64,000 nucleotides of DNA from Flavobacterium sp. N2270 (GCF_025947225.1 NZ_CP110005.1:1-64000); one strand, 5' to 3'. Positions 18,039-27,900 are shown, numbered from the stretch's first letter. Notes: a model not told the origin generated them from the sequence alone. A program made the numbers and translations.

Positions 18039-19172
18039 TTGAGAAATTCAAAGATATATAAATATTTAGGCTTCACTTTTATTCTTTCTAGTCTTTTTGG
18101 AATTATTACCTATAATTTACTTTCCAACAGGCATAAAGCCATTATTAAAACAACATTAGTCCATAAATTAGGATTAGTTGACAATAATTGGTTGGTTGAA
18201 ACCGATTCAAAAGAATACAAAATGCTTTCACCAACATTTATTATTGATGCTATTTATAAATCAATGGAAGGTCCGAAATCGTCTCGTTACATTCAATTGA
18301 GTCAAAATGATGAAATGCTCTGGATTACAGGTTTTGATGTAAAAGCGTTAGATGCCAAAACAAATGAAGTGATTAGTAACGATTATATTTGTCATATGAA
18401 CGTTGACTTAAACGATGTTAATTATTATGGAAGCTGGGGGTTAAATGATAGAATTGGCAAACAATATCCAAGACTAACTTCTTTATCAAACGGATTTGTG
18501 AGTTTTGATTTCCCAAAAGGTTATGGCGTTCCCATAAAAGGAAATGAATTTTTATTTATTACCACACAAGCATTAAACCATAATGAAGACCCCGTTTTTA
18601 AAAAAATAAAGCATTTAGTTACCGTTAAAAACGAGAAATATAACGGAACGCAAAAGCCTTTAATGAGTAAAACGGTTTTTATTCAGTTGCCTTACGACAA
18701 GCAAGATCCATTTAAAATGCCGCTTGACCCAGCGAGTAATCAATGTATTCCTGTGGAAACCAAAAACCATAGTTATGATGATGGAAATGGAAATATGCTT
18801 TCTGGACATTGGGTAATTCCTAAAGGGAAAAACAGCTACAGAAGTTCTATAAATTCGCAATTACAATTGAAAGACAGTTTACGTTTGCATTTTTCTGCCA
18901 TACATGTGCATCCATTTACAACTTCAATTGCTTTATACGACAAAACAACAAGGCAGAACATCTTTAAAAGTAATGTTTCAAACTATACCGATAAAATTGG
19001 TTTAATAGAAGTTCAACCTTTTTCTTCAGTTGAAGGAATTTGGCTGTATGAAAACCATGAATATGAATTGGTTTTAGAAACCAACAACACTTCTGCAATT
19101 GACCAAGACATGATGGGAAGTATGTTTTTGTTTTTTTATGATAAGGAATTGGAAGAGAAACTTAGGAATTAA
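18039..19172 (+). CDS. membrane-anchored protein of unknown function
   Basis: I do not recognise this firmly. It has an N-terminal membrane helix (YLGFTFILSSLFGIITYNLL) and a large extracytoplasmic region with MLWITGFDVKALDAKT, a His-containing LHFSAIHVHPFTTSIALYD and GHWVIPKGK, all faintly like Nod19/copper-monooxygenase-type beta domains; that link is weak. I propose the TTG at 18039 (378 aa), since an upstream GTG at 18018 lies inside the -7 element and the first ATG would remove the membrane helix. It overlaps the next, opposite-strand gene by 4 bp at its end. Confidence 0.55.
   Translation: MRNSKIYKYLGFTFILSSLFGIITYNLLSNRHKAIIKTTLVHKLGLVDNNWLVETDSKEYKMLSPTFIIDAIYKSMEGPKSSRYIQLSQNDEMLWITGFDVKALDAKTNEVISNDYICHMNVDLNDVNYYGSWGLNDRIGKQYPRLTSLSNGFVSFDFPKGYGVPIKGNEFLFITTQALNHNEDPVFKKIKHLVTVKNEKYNGTQKPLMSKTVFIQLPYDKQDPFKMPLDPASNQCIPVETKNHSYDDGNGNMLSGHWVIPKGKNSYRSSINSQLQLKDSLRLHFSAIHVHPFTTSIALYDKTTRQNIFKSNVSNYTDKIGLIEVQPFSSVEGIWLYENHEYELVLETNNTSAIDQDMMGSMFLFFYDKELEEKLRN
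18049..18056 (-). promoter_or_regulatory. -7 element (TATCTTTG) for the acyltransferase gene
   Basis: Exact TAnnTTTG on the minus strand. The transcript would cross the oppositely oriented promoter, so the pair overlaps. Confidence 0.5.
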
Positions 19173-19669
19173 GGTAAGTCTTCAAAATCAACAACACCTC
19201 TTATACAATTAATATCTTGACCAATTAATGGATTAACGTTTTTATTATAATAAACATTTAATAACCTTGTCAATATTTCTGAAGTAATTAAAACACAATA
19301 TTTACTTCTTTCAGAAAAGTCTAAAATATTTTTAATTGAAACATCTAAACCTTCTCTGTTATCCAAATCTAAAATTGTAAATTCATTATTTTCTACTAGA
19401 ACAAAAAAAGCTTTAGAATGTGAGCTAAAATTAGAAAAAGCATAAACACCATTAACTAATTCTCCATCATGTTTATCATCAAACAATCCTCTTAAATAAA
19501 AATCATATTCACCTTTTTTTAATTCATCAACTCTTTCTGAAGACAACTGACTCTTTTCATACAAAAAGTCTATTAAAAATGGCTTCAAATTATCAAAAGT
19601 TAACTTTTTACTATTTTGACCATTTACAAAAGAAGCTATAAATAATAAAATTAAAAAGTGCTTTTTCAT
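19169..19669 (-). CDS. exported protein of unknown function
   Basis: A 166-residue protein with a clear signal peptide (MKKHFLILLFIASFVNGQ). The mature part is mixed alpha/beta, with two cysteines and no motif I recognise. It lies 12 bp after moxR on the same strand, so it is probably the second gene of a moxR transcript. The codon and base composition look like the neighbours. Confidence 0.6.
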   Translation of the reverse strand: MKKHFLILLFIASFVNGQNSKKLTFDNLKPFLIDFLYEKSQLSSERVDELKKGEYDFYLRGLFDDKHDGELVNGVYAFSNFSSHSKAFFVLVENNEFTILDLDNREGLDVSIKNILDFSERSKYCVLITSEILTRLLNVYYNKNVNPLIGQDINCIRGVVDFEDLP

Positions 19670-19681
19670 AATAGTTAATCT

Positions 19682-20635
19682 TTAAAACAACTTCTTAATA
19701 ATATCTTCTTCCGAAATACCTTCGGCGTCGGCTTTATAGTTTTTGATAATACGATGACGAAGAATTCCTGTTGCAACTGCTTGCACATCTTCAATATCTG
19801 GAGAAAATTTACCATTTAAAGCAGCTTGTGTTTTGGCAGCTAAAATAAGATTTTGTGAAGCTCTTGGTCCTGCTCCCCAATCGATATAGGTTTTAACAAA
19901 TTCGGTTGCTAAAGCATTATCCGGACGAGTTTTACTTACTAAAGTTACCGCATATTCAATAACATTATCGGCCACTGGAATTTTACGAATTACATTTTGG
20001 AAATCGATAATCTCCTGCGCTGTAAATAATGCATTTACTTGTGGTTTATGATCTGAAGTGGTTGCTTTTACTACATTTACTTCTTCTTGAAACGAAGGAT
20101 ATTCTAATTTTACAGCGAACATAAAACGGTCTAATTGCGCTTCTGGCAAAGGATATGTTCCTTCTTGCTCAATAGGGTTTTGTGTTGCCAAAACAAAATA
20201 AGGTAAATCTAATTTATAATGATGACCCGCAACCGTTACAGCACGTTCTTGCATTGCTTCCAATAATGCAGCTTGTGTTTTTGGGGGCGTACGGTTAATT
20301 TCATCGGCTAATATTATATTAGAGAAAATTGGACCTTTTATGAATTTAAATTGTCGGTTTTCGTCTAAGATTTCACTTCCTAAAATATCTGAAGGCATTA
20401 AATCGGGTGTAAACTGTATACGTTTAAAATCAAGTCCTAAAACCTGCGAAATAGTATTTACCATTAATGTTTTTGCTAAACCTGGAACTCCAATTAATAG
20501 TGCATGACCACCTGCAAAAACACTTAAAATAATTTGATTGATTACTTCATCTTGACCTACTATGACTTTTGCAATTTCCTGCTTTAATTCTTTTTGTTTT
20601 TGTACTAATTGTTGAATAGTTGCAACGTCAGACAT
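19682..20635 (-). CDS. MoxR-type AAA+ ATPase
   Basis: A 317-residue cytoplasmic AAA+ ATPase with Walker A GVPGLAKT (near 48), Walker B IILADEINR (near 110), a sensor 1 region (VLATQNPIEQEGTYPLPEAQLDRFMF) and the C-terminal lid. MoxR proteins act as chaperones that insert metals or assemble complexes, usually with VWA-domain partners. No DUF58 or VWA gene is adjacent here, which is unusual because Bacteroidetes moxR genes often head such a cluster. It is separated from the upstream chaperone operon by a terminator. Confidence 0.93.
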   Translation of the reverse strand: MSDVATIQQLVQKQKELKQEIAKVIVGQDEVINQIILSVFAGGHALLIGVPGLAKTLMVNTISQVLGLDFKRIQFTPDLMPSDILGSEILDENRQFKFIKGPIFSNIILADEINRTPPKTQAALLEAMQERAVTVAGHHYKLDLPYFVLATQNPIEQEGTYPLPEAQLDRFMFAVKLEYPSFQEEVNVVKATTSDHKPQVNALFTAQEIIDFQNVIRKIPVADNVIEYAVTLVSKTRPDNALATEFVKTYIDWGAGPRASQNLILAAKTQAALNGKFSPDIEDVQAVATGILRHRIIKNYKADAEGISEEDIIKKLF

Positions 20636-20686
20636 ATATATTGGATTTTATAATATTAGAACCACTAAAATAAGAAAAAAAAGCAT

Positions 20687-20719
20687 AAAAAAACCCTTCA
20701 ACTTGAAGGGTTTTAAATT
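20687..20719 (-). terminator. terminator after the peptidyl-prolyl isomerase operon
   Basis: Stem AAAACCCTTCAA / TTGAAGGGTTTT, separating this operon from moxR. Confidence 0.88.
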
Positions 20720-20729
20720 TTATTTTGAA

Positions 20730-22088
20730 TTACTTTTTTAACCAGTTATTTGTAAAATCGCAATCTTTATAGTCAGCATTAATGCTTATATATGTTTCGT
20801 TGATTTTCTCTTCTGTCCATTTCGCAATTGCTTTAATCTTCTTATCAGTTAAAGCTAAGTCTTTAATTTTTAAGTAATCACTTGCAAATTCTGCAGTATG
20901 TTCTTCTGTTTTATTGTTAACTGTAATGATTTTGTAAAATTTACCAACACCTCTTTCTTCATCTAAAATAGGCATAGAAATTTGACCAACTTTAAAATTA
21001 GAAATTTGACTGTATAATGTTGGATCCATTTTTGTTAAATCGAAACGAGGTTCCATAGTTCTAGGATTTAATAAAACTCCACCGTTGTTTCTAGTCTCTT
21101 TTTGATCTGAAGAAGATTTTGCAGCTTCAGCAAATGTAATTTCACCGTTAATAATTTTTTCTCTAATTAGTTCAATTTTTTCTTTAGCATCAGCCATTGC
21201 TTTACTTGAAACTTTAGGACTCATTAAAATGTGTCTTAACTCTACTTCTTGACCTTTAATTTTCTCTACCATTATAATATGATATCCAAATTCTGTTTCA
21301 AAAGGCTCTGAAATTTCACCCTCACCCAAACTAAAAGCAACTTCCTTAAATTCTTTTACAAAACCAGTTTTACGGTTTATTTTATAAAAACCTCCACTTG
21401 AAGCTGATCCTTCATCTTCTGTATACAAAACAGCTTTTGTATAAAAACTTGATCCATTTTCTATTACATCTTTTCTAATAGCGTTTAATTTATCAATAGT
21501 AGCTTGTTTTTCTTCTTGAGTAACTACTGGTTTAATAACAATTTGAGCTACTTCTACTTCTGCACCAAATACTGGAATTTCATCTTTAGGAATTTCTTTG
21601 AAAAAATTTCTAACTTCTTCAGGAGTAATAGTAACTTCATCCACAATTTTATTTTGCATTTGAGTAGTTAACTTACTTTGCTTGATGATATCGAAAAAGT
21701 AATTTTTAAATTCTTCTTCGTTTTTCTTTCTATAGAATTTTATAACCTTATCTAATGAACCTACTTGCTCAACCATAGCATCGATTTGTTGATTCATATA
21801 ACCATAAACTTCATCATCAGAAACAATAATACTATCTTGAATGGCGTGATGAGCATATAATTTATCTTCTAACTGCTTTCCAAACAATTCACATCTTGTG
21901 ATGTTTTTAATATCAACTCCTTGTGCTTTAAGTTGAATAAACTCTAAATCAATATCTGAATCTAAAACCACATAATCTCCAATAACAGCAACTACTCCGT
22001 CAACTTTTACTTTTTTTCCTTGACCGAATATTACTGACGAGCATAATAATAAAGTAAGAGCTAAAATACTTTTATTTATAAATTTCAT
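20730..22088 (-). CDS. periplasmic peptidyl-prolyl isomerase/chaperone, SurA-like
   Basis: A 452-residue exported parvulin-type protein that probably chaperones outer-membrane proteins. It has a signal peptide (MKFINKSILALTLLLCSSVIFGQ), an N-terminal SurA-like chaperone region containing VDGVVAVIGDYVVLDSDID, then two rotamase domains (GSASSGGFYKINRKTGFVKEFKEVAFSL and the TRNNGGVLLNPRTMEPRFD region). The ATG at 22088 is used rather than a start 24 nt upstream, because the signal peptide begins there. It overlaps the preceding gene by 17 bp; three related genes form one operon. Confidence 0.9.
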   Translation of the reverse strand: MKFINKSILALTLLLCSSVIFGQGKKVKVDGVVAVIGDYVVLDSDIDLEFIQLKAQGVDIKNITRCELFGKQLEDKLYAHHAIQDSIIVSDDEVYGYMNQQIDAMVEQVGSLDKVIKFYRKKNEEEFKNYFFDIIKQSKLTTQMQNKIVDEVTITPEEVRNFFKEIPKDEIPVFGAEVEVAQIVIKPVVTQEEKQATIDKLNAIRKDVIENGSSFYTKAVLYTEDEGSASSGGFYKINRKTGFVKEFKEVAFSLGEGEISEPFETEFGYHIIMVEKIKGQEVELRHILMSPKVSSKAMADAKEKIELIREKIINGEITFAEAAKSSSDQKETRNNGGVLLNPRTMEPRFDLTKMDPTLYSQISNFKVGQISMPILDEERGVGKFYKIITVNNKTEEHTAEFASDYLKIKDLALTDKKIKAIAKWTEEKINETYISINADYKDCDFTNNWLKK

Positions 22089-22923
22089 ATTTGTTATTTT
22101 TAATCGCATCATTTGTTATTTCCTTTTCTATTGTTTTAACTAATTCTAATTTTCTGTTATTTATGATAACTTGTTTTATTGTAGGTTTTAAAAATTGTAA
22201 CGGCGTTGCTTCATTTTTAGACAATACATCATTTACTTTAACAAGCCAAATTGTTGTAGAATCTGGGTATTGAAAATTTTTTCCAGAAACTATATATTCC
22301 TCTTTATTATTAACATTAATAAATGGCAATTTTTCATAAACCTGATTAATATCTACCCACATTGAATCATTAAAAGCATAACTTTTAAACTGTATTGCTT
22401 GTTCTTGAAGGTCTTTTTTATCATTTTTTGTAAAGGAACTAAACTTTGCTCTAATTTTATCTAACTTTTGATTTTCTTTAACTAAATTAATGTAACGAAG
22501 CTTAATTAACTCACTTGAATTTTTAAAATATTGTTTGTTTGAATTATAGTAAGAATTTATTTGAGCTTCAGTAACAACTGTATCTATTTGTTGTTTAACC
22601 AGTTCTTCTAAATATGCTTTTGTGTATAAATCAACTTTATATTGATTAATCAAATCGTTAAAACTTTCCATTTGAGCATCTGATAGATTATATTCTGCCG
22701 CATTGTAAAGAATTTTTTGTGTTGCCCATCTACCAATGAACGATTTTACAATTGCAATACTATCGTTTTTAGATGTTCCTTTTGGAACTAAATCCTTTAT
22801 GTCGCTTTTATACAAAAACACATCTCCAACTCTAGCAATAGATTCTGGTTCTTGAGGTTTCTTAAAATAGCTACATGAAGAAACTGCTAAAATTAGAATT
22901 ATGTATTGTAGTAATTTATACAT
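22072..22923 (-). CDS. parvulin-like chaperone lipoprotein
   Basis: A 283-residue lipoprotein with lipobox AVSSC (signal MYKLLQYIILILAVSSC). The body has the N-terminal helical chaperone layout of SurA/PpiC proteins (ARVGDVFLYKSDIKDLVP, then a long helical part) but I see no intact rotamase signature, so it is probably a chaperone without isomerase activity. It lies between two larger family members with 1-bp and 17-bp overlaps, implying one operon and joint work in the periplasm. Confidence 0.75.
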   Translation of the reverse strand: MYKLLQYIILILAVSSCSYFKKPQEPESIARVGDVFLYKSDIKDLVPKGTSKNDSIAIVKSFIGRWATQKILYNAAEYNLSDAQMESFNDLINQYKVDLYTKAYLEELVKQQIDTVVTEAQINSYYNSNKQYFKNSSELIKLRYINLVKENQKLDKIRAKFSSFTKNDKKDLQEQAIQFKSYAFNDSMWVDINQVYEKLPFINVNNKEEYIVSGKNFQYPDSTTIWLVKVNDVLSKNEATPLQFLKPTIKQVIINNRKLELVKTIEKEITNDAIKNNKYEIYK

Positions 22924-24887
22924 TACTTAGAAATTTGACTTTTAACTTCTTCAAAAGCATTTTGATTTACAATAACTTTAAACTCTTTTTTTAGTTCATC
23001 TACCCAATTGTTTTCTAAAAATTGTTGGTAATCACTAATTACTTTTCCTCGACATTCGTCTAATGATTTTTGTTGCGCTGGTTTAACTTCTTTAACTTTT
23101 ACAACAAAATAATAATTCCCCTTTTTAACCACAGAAGTTGTTCCAATTTGAGGGTTTTTATATTCTGATAAAACATCATGATTCTCTTCAAACAACCCTG
23201 ATTTAACCATAACATCAACAACTCCTTTTTTATTAATTTTAGATTTAATATAATCTGTTGTTTTATTTTTTTCTAAATATGATTTTGTCTTTTTTATAAC
23301 TTTCTCGTTGGTTGAAGAATAAACATCTACATCATATCTATTAGTCCACATATAGTTTTTTGAATTGTTGTTAAAATATGTATTTAAACCAATAGTATCC
23401 GTTTTTGCTCTTTCCCAAATTTCTTTCTCCATTAAGTCAAACAATAATAAACCATCTCTATATTCTTCAACAACATTTTTAAATTCAACAAATTCATTTT
23501 CCAAATTATCTTCATAATATTGAATTAGCTGTACATCCATCCATTTATCAAATAAATGGTCTACCAAAGCACCAATTGGTTTAATTTTAATATTTGCTTT
23601 TTGTTGACTAGACAGATAACTAATAAATGAAGGTGAATATAATTTTCCGTTTTTATTAATTACTGCTATTTCTCCACTTAACTCCTTTTTATTGTCAGGA
23701 ACCTCCCAAGTTTGAGTATAAAAATCATTAGTCACTGATTTTTTTATTTTTTGCAGTAATTTTTCATTTTTAGTAAATGCATATTTTTTTCTAAGTTTTG
23801 CCGCAAGTGAATTTGTAATTATCAACGATCTCTCATCTTTTCTAACCTTATTTTCAAGTTCGGTTCTCATTTCTTGAATTGATTGCACTGGATGCTTTTC
23901 AACAAGCTTAACAATATGCCAACCAAATTGAGATAAAAAAGGTTTAGAAATTTCGTTTTTATCATTTAAACTAAAAGCAACTTCTTCAAACTTTTCTGAA
24001 GCCAATTGACCCGAACCAAAACGTTGTAAAACTCCACCTTTACCTGAAGTAGATTTATCTTCAGAAAATTGATTGGCTAAACTTTCAAAACTTTCACCTT
24101 GTTGAATTTTTTTATAAACATCCTCAATAGTTTGTTTTGCTTTTTCTTGTGAAGCCTCGTCAGTATCAGTTGGTTTTACAATCATAATATGAGCTACAGT
24201 TACTTCACCTTTGTTTTTTCTTGCATCTGTAACCTTAACAATATGATAACCAAACTTGGTTCTAAATGGTGCCGAAAATTGACCAACAGTAGTATTGAAA
24301 GCTGCATTTTCAAAAGGATAAACCATTCTAAAAGCAGAAAAATATCCTAAATTCCCTTTATTATCCTTTACAGAAGGATCTTCTGAGTATTGTACTGCAA
24401 CATCTTCAAAGTTTTTACCTTCTTTTAATAGTTGATGAACTTTTGATACTTTAGCATAAGCTTTTAATGTATCTTCAGGAGAAGCGCTTTCATCTACTAA
24501 AATTAAAATATGAGATGCTTTAACTTCTTTATTAATTCTTTCGTAAGCTTCTTCTACTAATTCATTAGTTACTTTAGAATCATTCATATAGTTTTTTGCC
24601 AACTGACTTCTATATGATTTTAATTCATTTTGATATTTTGTATTATACTGTAACCCTGATTTATATGCTTTTTGAACTTTTAATTTATATCCAACAAAAA
24701 GTTCTAAATATTTATCTAAATCTTTTTGAGAGTCATCTTTTACCAAGTCTAAATTTTTATTATAAACTCTAATAAATTCATCAGAATAATATGACGCATC
24801 ATCAATAGTAAATAAAGCTTGCTTTTCTTGAGAAAAACTATTTTGTATAAACGTAATAAACACTAAAAGTTGAAATAAATATCTCAT
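22923..24887 (-). CDS. periplasmic PpiC-type peptidyl-prolyl isomerase, two rotamase domains
   Basis: A 654-residue exported protein with signal peptide MRYLFQLLVFITFIQNSFSQ. Two parvulin domains follow: one around 120-225 (ASHILILVDE...DNKGNLGYFSAFRMVYPFE...GYHIVKV) and one around 228-330 (VAHIMIV...GGVLQRFGSGQ...GWHIVKL). The C-terminal 300 residues are helical. It is first in the operon, with a -7 element at 24915-24922. The role is probably envelope protein folding, together with the next two genes. Confidence 0.88.
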   Translation of the reverse strand: MRYLFQLLVFITFIQNSFSQEKQALFTIDDASYYSDEFIRVYNKNLDLVKDDSQKDLDKYLELFVGYKLKVQKAYKSGLQYNTKYQNELKSYRSQLAKNYMNDSKVTNELVEEAYERINKEVKASHILILVDESASPEDTLKAYAKVSKVHQLLKEGKNFEDVAVQYSEDPSVKDNKGNLGYFSAFRMVYPFENAAFNTTVGQFSAPFRTKFGYHIVKVTDARKNKGEVTVAHIMIVKPTDTDEASQEKAKQTIEDVYKKIQQGESFESLANQFSEDKSTSGKGGVLQRFGSGQLASEKFEEVAFSLNDKNEISKPFLSQFGWHIVKLVEKHPVQSIQEMRTELENKVRKDERSLIITNSLAAKLRKKYAFTKNEKLLQKIKKSVTNDFYTQTWEVPDNKKELSGEIAVINKNGKLYSPSFISYLSSQQKANIKIKPIGALVDHLFDKWMDVQLIQYYEDNLENEFVEFKNVVEEYRDGLLLFDLMEKEIWERAKTDTIGLNTYFNNNSKNYMWTNRYDVDVYSSTNEKVIKKTKSYLEKNKTTDYIKSKINKKGVVDVMVKSGLFEENHDVLSEYKNPQIGTTSVVKKGNYYFVVKVKEVKPAQQKSLDECRGKVISDYQQFLENNWVDELKKEFKVIVNQNAFEEVKSQISK

Positions 24888-24914
24888 TGAATAACATTTT
24901 TAATTTGCAATCAA

Positions 24915-24922
24915 CAAAAATA
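24915..24922 (-). promoter_or_regulatory. -7 element (TATTTTTG) for the isomerase operon
   Basis: Exact TAnnTTTG on the minus strand, 28 bp before the ATG of the first gene. Confidence 0.45.
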
Positions 24923-25026
24923 ACAATTCCTATGTATATAGCAAGTTTCTAATTAGTAATAACGTAATTTATTTTCAATTTAAAAACATAACTCTTATTC
25001 CATTTTAGATATTTAAATTAATACGT

Positions 25027-25034
25027 TAATTTTG
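25027..25034 (+). promoter_or_regulatory. -7 element (TAATTTTG) for prfC
   Basis: Exact TAnnTTTG 20 bp before the ATG. Confidence 0.5.
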
Positions 25035-25054
25035 CAAACTCTAAAAAAAATAAA

Positions 25055-26650
25055 ATGAGCTTTAAAGAAGAAATTGCTAAAAGAAGAACTTTTGGAATTA
25101 TATCACATCCAGATGCCGGAAAGACAACTCTAACTGAAAAATTATTACTTTTTGGAGGAGCTATTCAAGAAGCTGGAGCTGTAAAAAGCAATAAGATTAA
25201 GAAAGGTGCCACTTCCGATTTTATGGAAATTGAGAGACAAAGAGGTATTTCTGTAGCAACTTCTGTTTTAGCATTCATCTACAAAGACAAGAAAATTAAT
25301 ATTCTTGACACTCCCGGACATAAAGATTTTGCCGAGGACACCTTTAGAACACTTACTGCTGTAGACAGTGTAATTGTTGTAATTGACGTTGCCAAAGGGG
25401 TTGAGGAACAAACTGAAAAATTAGTTGAAGTTTGTAGAATGAGAAAAATCCCTATCATTGTATTTATCAATAAATTAGATCGTGAAGGAAAAGATGCATT
25501 TGATTTATTAGATGAAGTAGAGCAAAAACTTGGGCTAACCGTTACTCCATTAAGCTTTCCTATAGGGATGGGTTATGACTTTAAAGGAATTTACAACATT
25601 TGGGAAAAAAATATTAATTTATTTTCTGGAGACAGTAGAAAAGATATTGAAGAAACTATTGCTTTTTCTGATATAAACAATCCAGAACTTGATGGAATTA
25701 TTGGTGAAAAACCAGCTAAAAGACTTAGAGAAGAATTAGAGTTAATCGATGAAGTTTACCCAACTTTTAATAGAGATGAATATTTAGCAGGACAACTTCA
25801 ACCTGTGTTTTTTGGTTCGGCATTAAATAATTTTGGTGTTAGAGAATTGTTAGACTGTTTTATTGACATTGCTCCTGCTCCAAGACCTAAAGAATCAGAT
25901 ACTAGACTTGTACAACCTGATGAAAATAAATTTAGCGGTTTTGTATTTAAAATTCATGCTAATATGGATCCTAAACATAGAGATAGATTAGCGTTCATTA
26001 AAATTGTTTCAGGAACATTTGAAAGAAACAAGCCGTATTTACATGTAAGAAACGGTAAGAACATGAAATTTTCAAGTCCGAATGCTTTTTTTGCTGAAAA
26101 AAAAGAAATTGTTGATATTTCATATCCTGGAGACATTGTTGGACTTCATGATACTGGAAATTTTAAAATTGGAGACACTTTAACGGAAGGCGAAAAAATG
26201 AATTATAAAGGAATTCCAAGTTTTTCACCTGAACATTTTAGATATATTAATAATTCAGATCCTTTAAAATCAAAACAACTTGAAAAAGGAATTGACCAGT
26301 TAATGGATGAAGGTGTTGCGCAATTGTTTACATTAGAAATGAATGGACGTAAAATTATTGGAACTGTTGGAGCATTACAATATGAAGTAATTCAGTATCG
26401 TTTAGAGCATGAATATGGCGCAAAATGTAGTTATGAAAACTTCCCTGCATACAAAGCGTGTTGGGTTAAGCCTGATGATGCTAAAAATGAAGAGTTTAGA
26501 GAATTTAGAAGAATTAAACAAAAATTCCTTGGAACTGATAAATACGGTCAATTAGTATTTTTAGCAGATAGTGAGTTTTCAATACAAATGACCAAACAAA
26601 AATACCCAAGTGTAAAGTTATTTTTTACTTCAGATTTTCATAATTCATAA
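25055..26650 (+). CDS. prfC: peptide chain release factor 3
   Basis: A translational GTPase that recycles RF1/RF2 after termination. The 531-residue protein has the G domain with G1 SHPDAGKTTLTEK (near 17), switch I with RQRGISVATS, G3 DTPGHKDF, G4 NKLDRE, and domains II and III of the RF3 type (MNGRKIIGTVGALQYEVIQYRL). Length is normal for RF3 and lacks the extra domains of EF-G. Transcribed alone from its own -7 element. Confidence 0.96.
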   Translation: MSFKEEIAKRRTFGIISHPDAGKTTLTEKLLLFGGAIQEAGAVKSNKIKKGATSDFMEIERQRGISVATSVLAFIYKDKKINILDTPGHKDFAEDTFRTLTAVDSVIVVIDVAKGVEEQTEKLVEVCRMRKIPIIVFINKLDREGKDAFDLLDEVEQKLGLTVTPLSFPIGMGYDFKGIYNIWEKNINLFSGDSRKDIEETIAFSDINNPELDGIIGEKPAKRLREELELIDEVYPTFNRDEYLAGQLQPVFFGSALNNFGVRELLDCFIDIAPAPRPKESDTRLVQPDENKFSGFVFKIHANMDPKHRDRLAFIKIVSGTFERNKPYLHVRNGKNMKFSSPNAFFAEKKEIVDISYPGDIVGLHDTGNFKIGDTLTEGEKMNYKGIPSFSPEHFRYINNSDPLKSKQLEKGIDQLMDEGVAQLFTLEMNGRKIIGTVGALQYEVIQYRLEHEYGAKCSYENFPAYKACWVKPDDAKNEEFREFRRIKQKFLGTDKYGQLVFLADSEFSIQMTKQKYPSVKLFFTSDFHNS

Positions 26651-26702
26651 TTTTTTAATATAATTGCATAACAATCGCCCTATTTAACCTAAAACAAAAA
26701 GA

Positions 26703-26906
26703 ATGAAATTCACAAATTTTAAATTTTTAGCTACTATCATGATGGCTTTCATTAGCTTCCTTAGTGTAGCACAGCCAATTGATCCACCAGCTGATGATGA
26801 CCCGCCACCAGCACCAATTAACACAAAATTAATTTGGTTAACAATAATAGGAATAGCATTTATGTTTTATTATTTTAAAAATAGAAAGCAATTTGCAACT
26901 AAATAA
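26703..26906 (+). CDS. small exported or membrane protein with proline-rich linker
   Basis: A 67-residue protein with signal peptide (MKFTNFKFLATIMMAFISFLSVAQ), a short acidic proline-rich stretch (PIDPPADDDPPPAPIN) and a C-terminal membrane helix (LIWLTIIGIAFMFYYF) ending in basic residues. It is likely anchored in the inner membrane with a tiny periplasmic segment. Short proteins of this layout are frequent in Flavobacterium; the function is unknown. It is followed by a strong bidirectional terminator. Confidence 0.65.
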   Translation: MKFTNFKFLATIMMAFISFLSVAQPIDPPADDDPPPAPINTKLIWLTIIGIAFMFYYFKNRKQFATK

Positions 26907-26907
26907 T

Positions 26908-26940
26908 AAAAAAAGCACACTTAAAAGTGTGCTTTTTTTA
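26908..26940. terminator. bidirectional terminator
   Basis: Stem AAAAAAAGCACAC / GTGTGCTTTTTTT between the small protein gene and folD, which converge. Confidence 0.92.
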
Positions 26941-26957
26941 TTATCATCTACTATTTA

Positions 26958-27839
26958 TTATTCATTCATTCTTCTCTCTCTAGCTAGTAGAGTATTCTTT
27001 AACAACATTGCAATTGTCATTGGACCTACTCCTCCAGGAACTGGAGTGATATAAGATGCTTTTTTTGAAACATTCTCAAAATCAACATCTCCAGTAATTT
27101 TATAACCTCGCTCAGATGTTTCATCTGGAACCCTAGTAATTCCAACATCAATAATAACAGCATCATCTTTTATCATCTCAGCTTTTAAATAATTAGGAAC
27201 ACCTAATGCTGTAATGATAATATCCGCCTGACTTGTTATTTGATTTATGTTTTTAGTATGACTGTGTGTTAAGGTAACTGTTGAATTTCCAGGAAAACCT
27301 TTTCTTCCCATTAAAATACTCATTGGTCTACCTACAATATGACTTCTACCAATAACTACGGTTTGCTTTCCTTTTGTTTCAACATTATAGCGTTCTAAAA
27401 GCTCTAAAATTCCGAAAGGAGTTGCTGGAATAAATGTACTCATATCTAAGGCCATTTTTCCGAAATTTTCAGGATGAAACCCATCAACATCTTTACTTGG
27501 ATCAACAGCCATTAATACTTTTTGAGTATCTATTTGATCTGGTAATGGCAATTGAACAATAAATCCATCAATATCATCATTTTCATTTAATTCCTTAATT
27601 TTCTTAAGCAATTCAGTCTCTGAAGTAGTGCTTGGCATTTTTATTAAAGTAGATTCAAAACCTACTCTTTCGCAAGCTTTTACTTTGCTGCCTACATAAG
27701 TTAAACTCGCCCCATCATTACCTACAATTAGAGCAGCTAAATGAGGAACTTTTTCGCCTTTAGCTTTCATCTTGTCAACTTCAGCAGTAATTTCGTTTTT
27801 AATATCTTCCGAAACTTTTTTCCCGTCTAATAAAATCAT
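26958..27839 (-). CDS. folD: bifunctional methylenetetrahydrofolate dehydrogenase / cyclohydrolase
   Basis: A cytoplasmic enzyme of one-carbon metabolism that interconverts methylene-, methenyl- and formyl-tetrahydrofolate. The 293-residue protein has the YVGSKVKACERVGF motif with the catalytic Lys, the QLPLP segment, the NADP-binding GRSHIVGRPMSILM and the C-terminal PVPGGVGPMTIAML signature. Length is normal. It is downstream of ffh on the same strand but separated by a terminator-like hairpin. Confidence 0.97.
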   Translation of the reverse strand: MILLDGKKVSEDIKNEITAEVDKMKAKGEKVPHLAALIVGNDGASLTYVGSKVKACERVGFESTLIKMPSTTSETELLKKIKELNENDDIDGFIVQLPLPDQIDTQKVLMAVDPSKDVDGFHPENFGKMALDMSTFIPATPFGILELLERYNVETKGKQTVVIGRSHIVGRPMSILMGRKGFPGNSTVTLTHSHTKNINQITSQADIIITALGVPNYLKAEMIKDDAVIIDVGITRVPDETSERGYKITGDVDFENVSKKASYITPVPGGVGPMTIAMLLKNTLLARERRMNE

Positions 27840-27865
27840 TGTTTTGTGGTTGTGTGTTGTTTATT

Positions 27866-27896
27866 AAAAAAATAAGACGCAAAAAATTGCGCCTTA
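27866..27896 (-). terminator. terminator after ffh
   Basis: Minus-strand hairpin TAAGgCGCAA / TTGCGtCTTA (one mismatched pair), followed by a T tract. Confidence 0.8.
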
Positions 27897-27900
27897 CATA

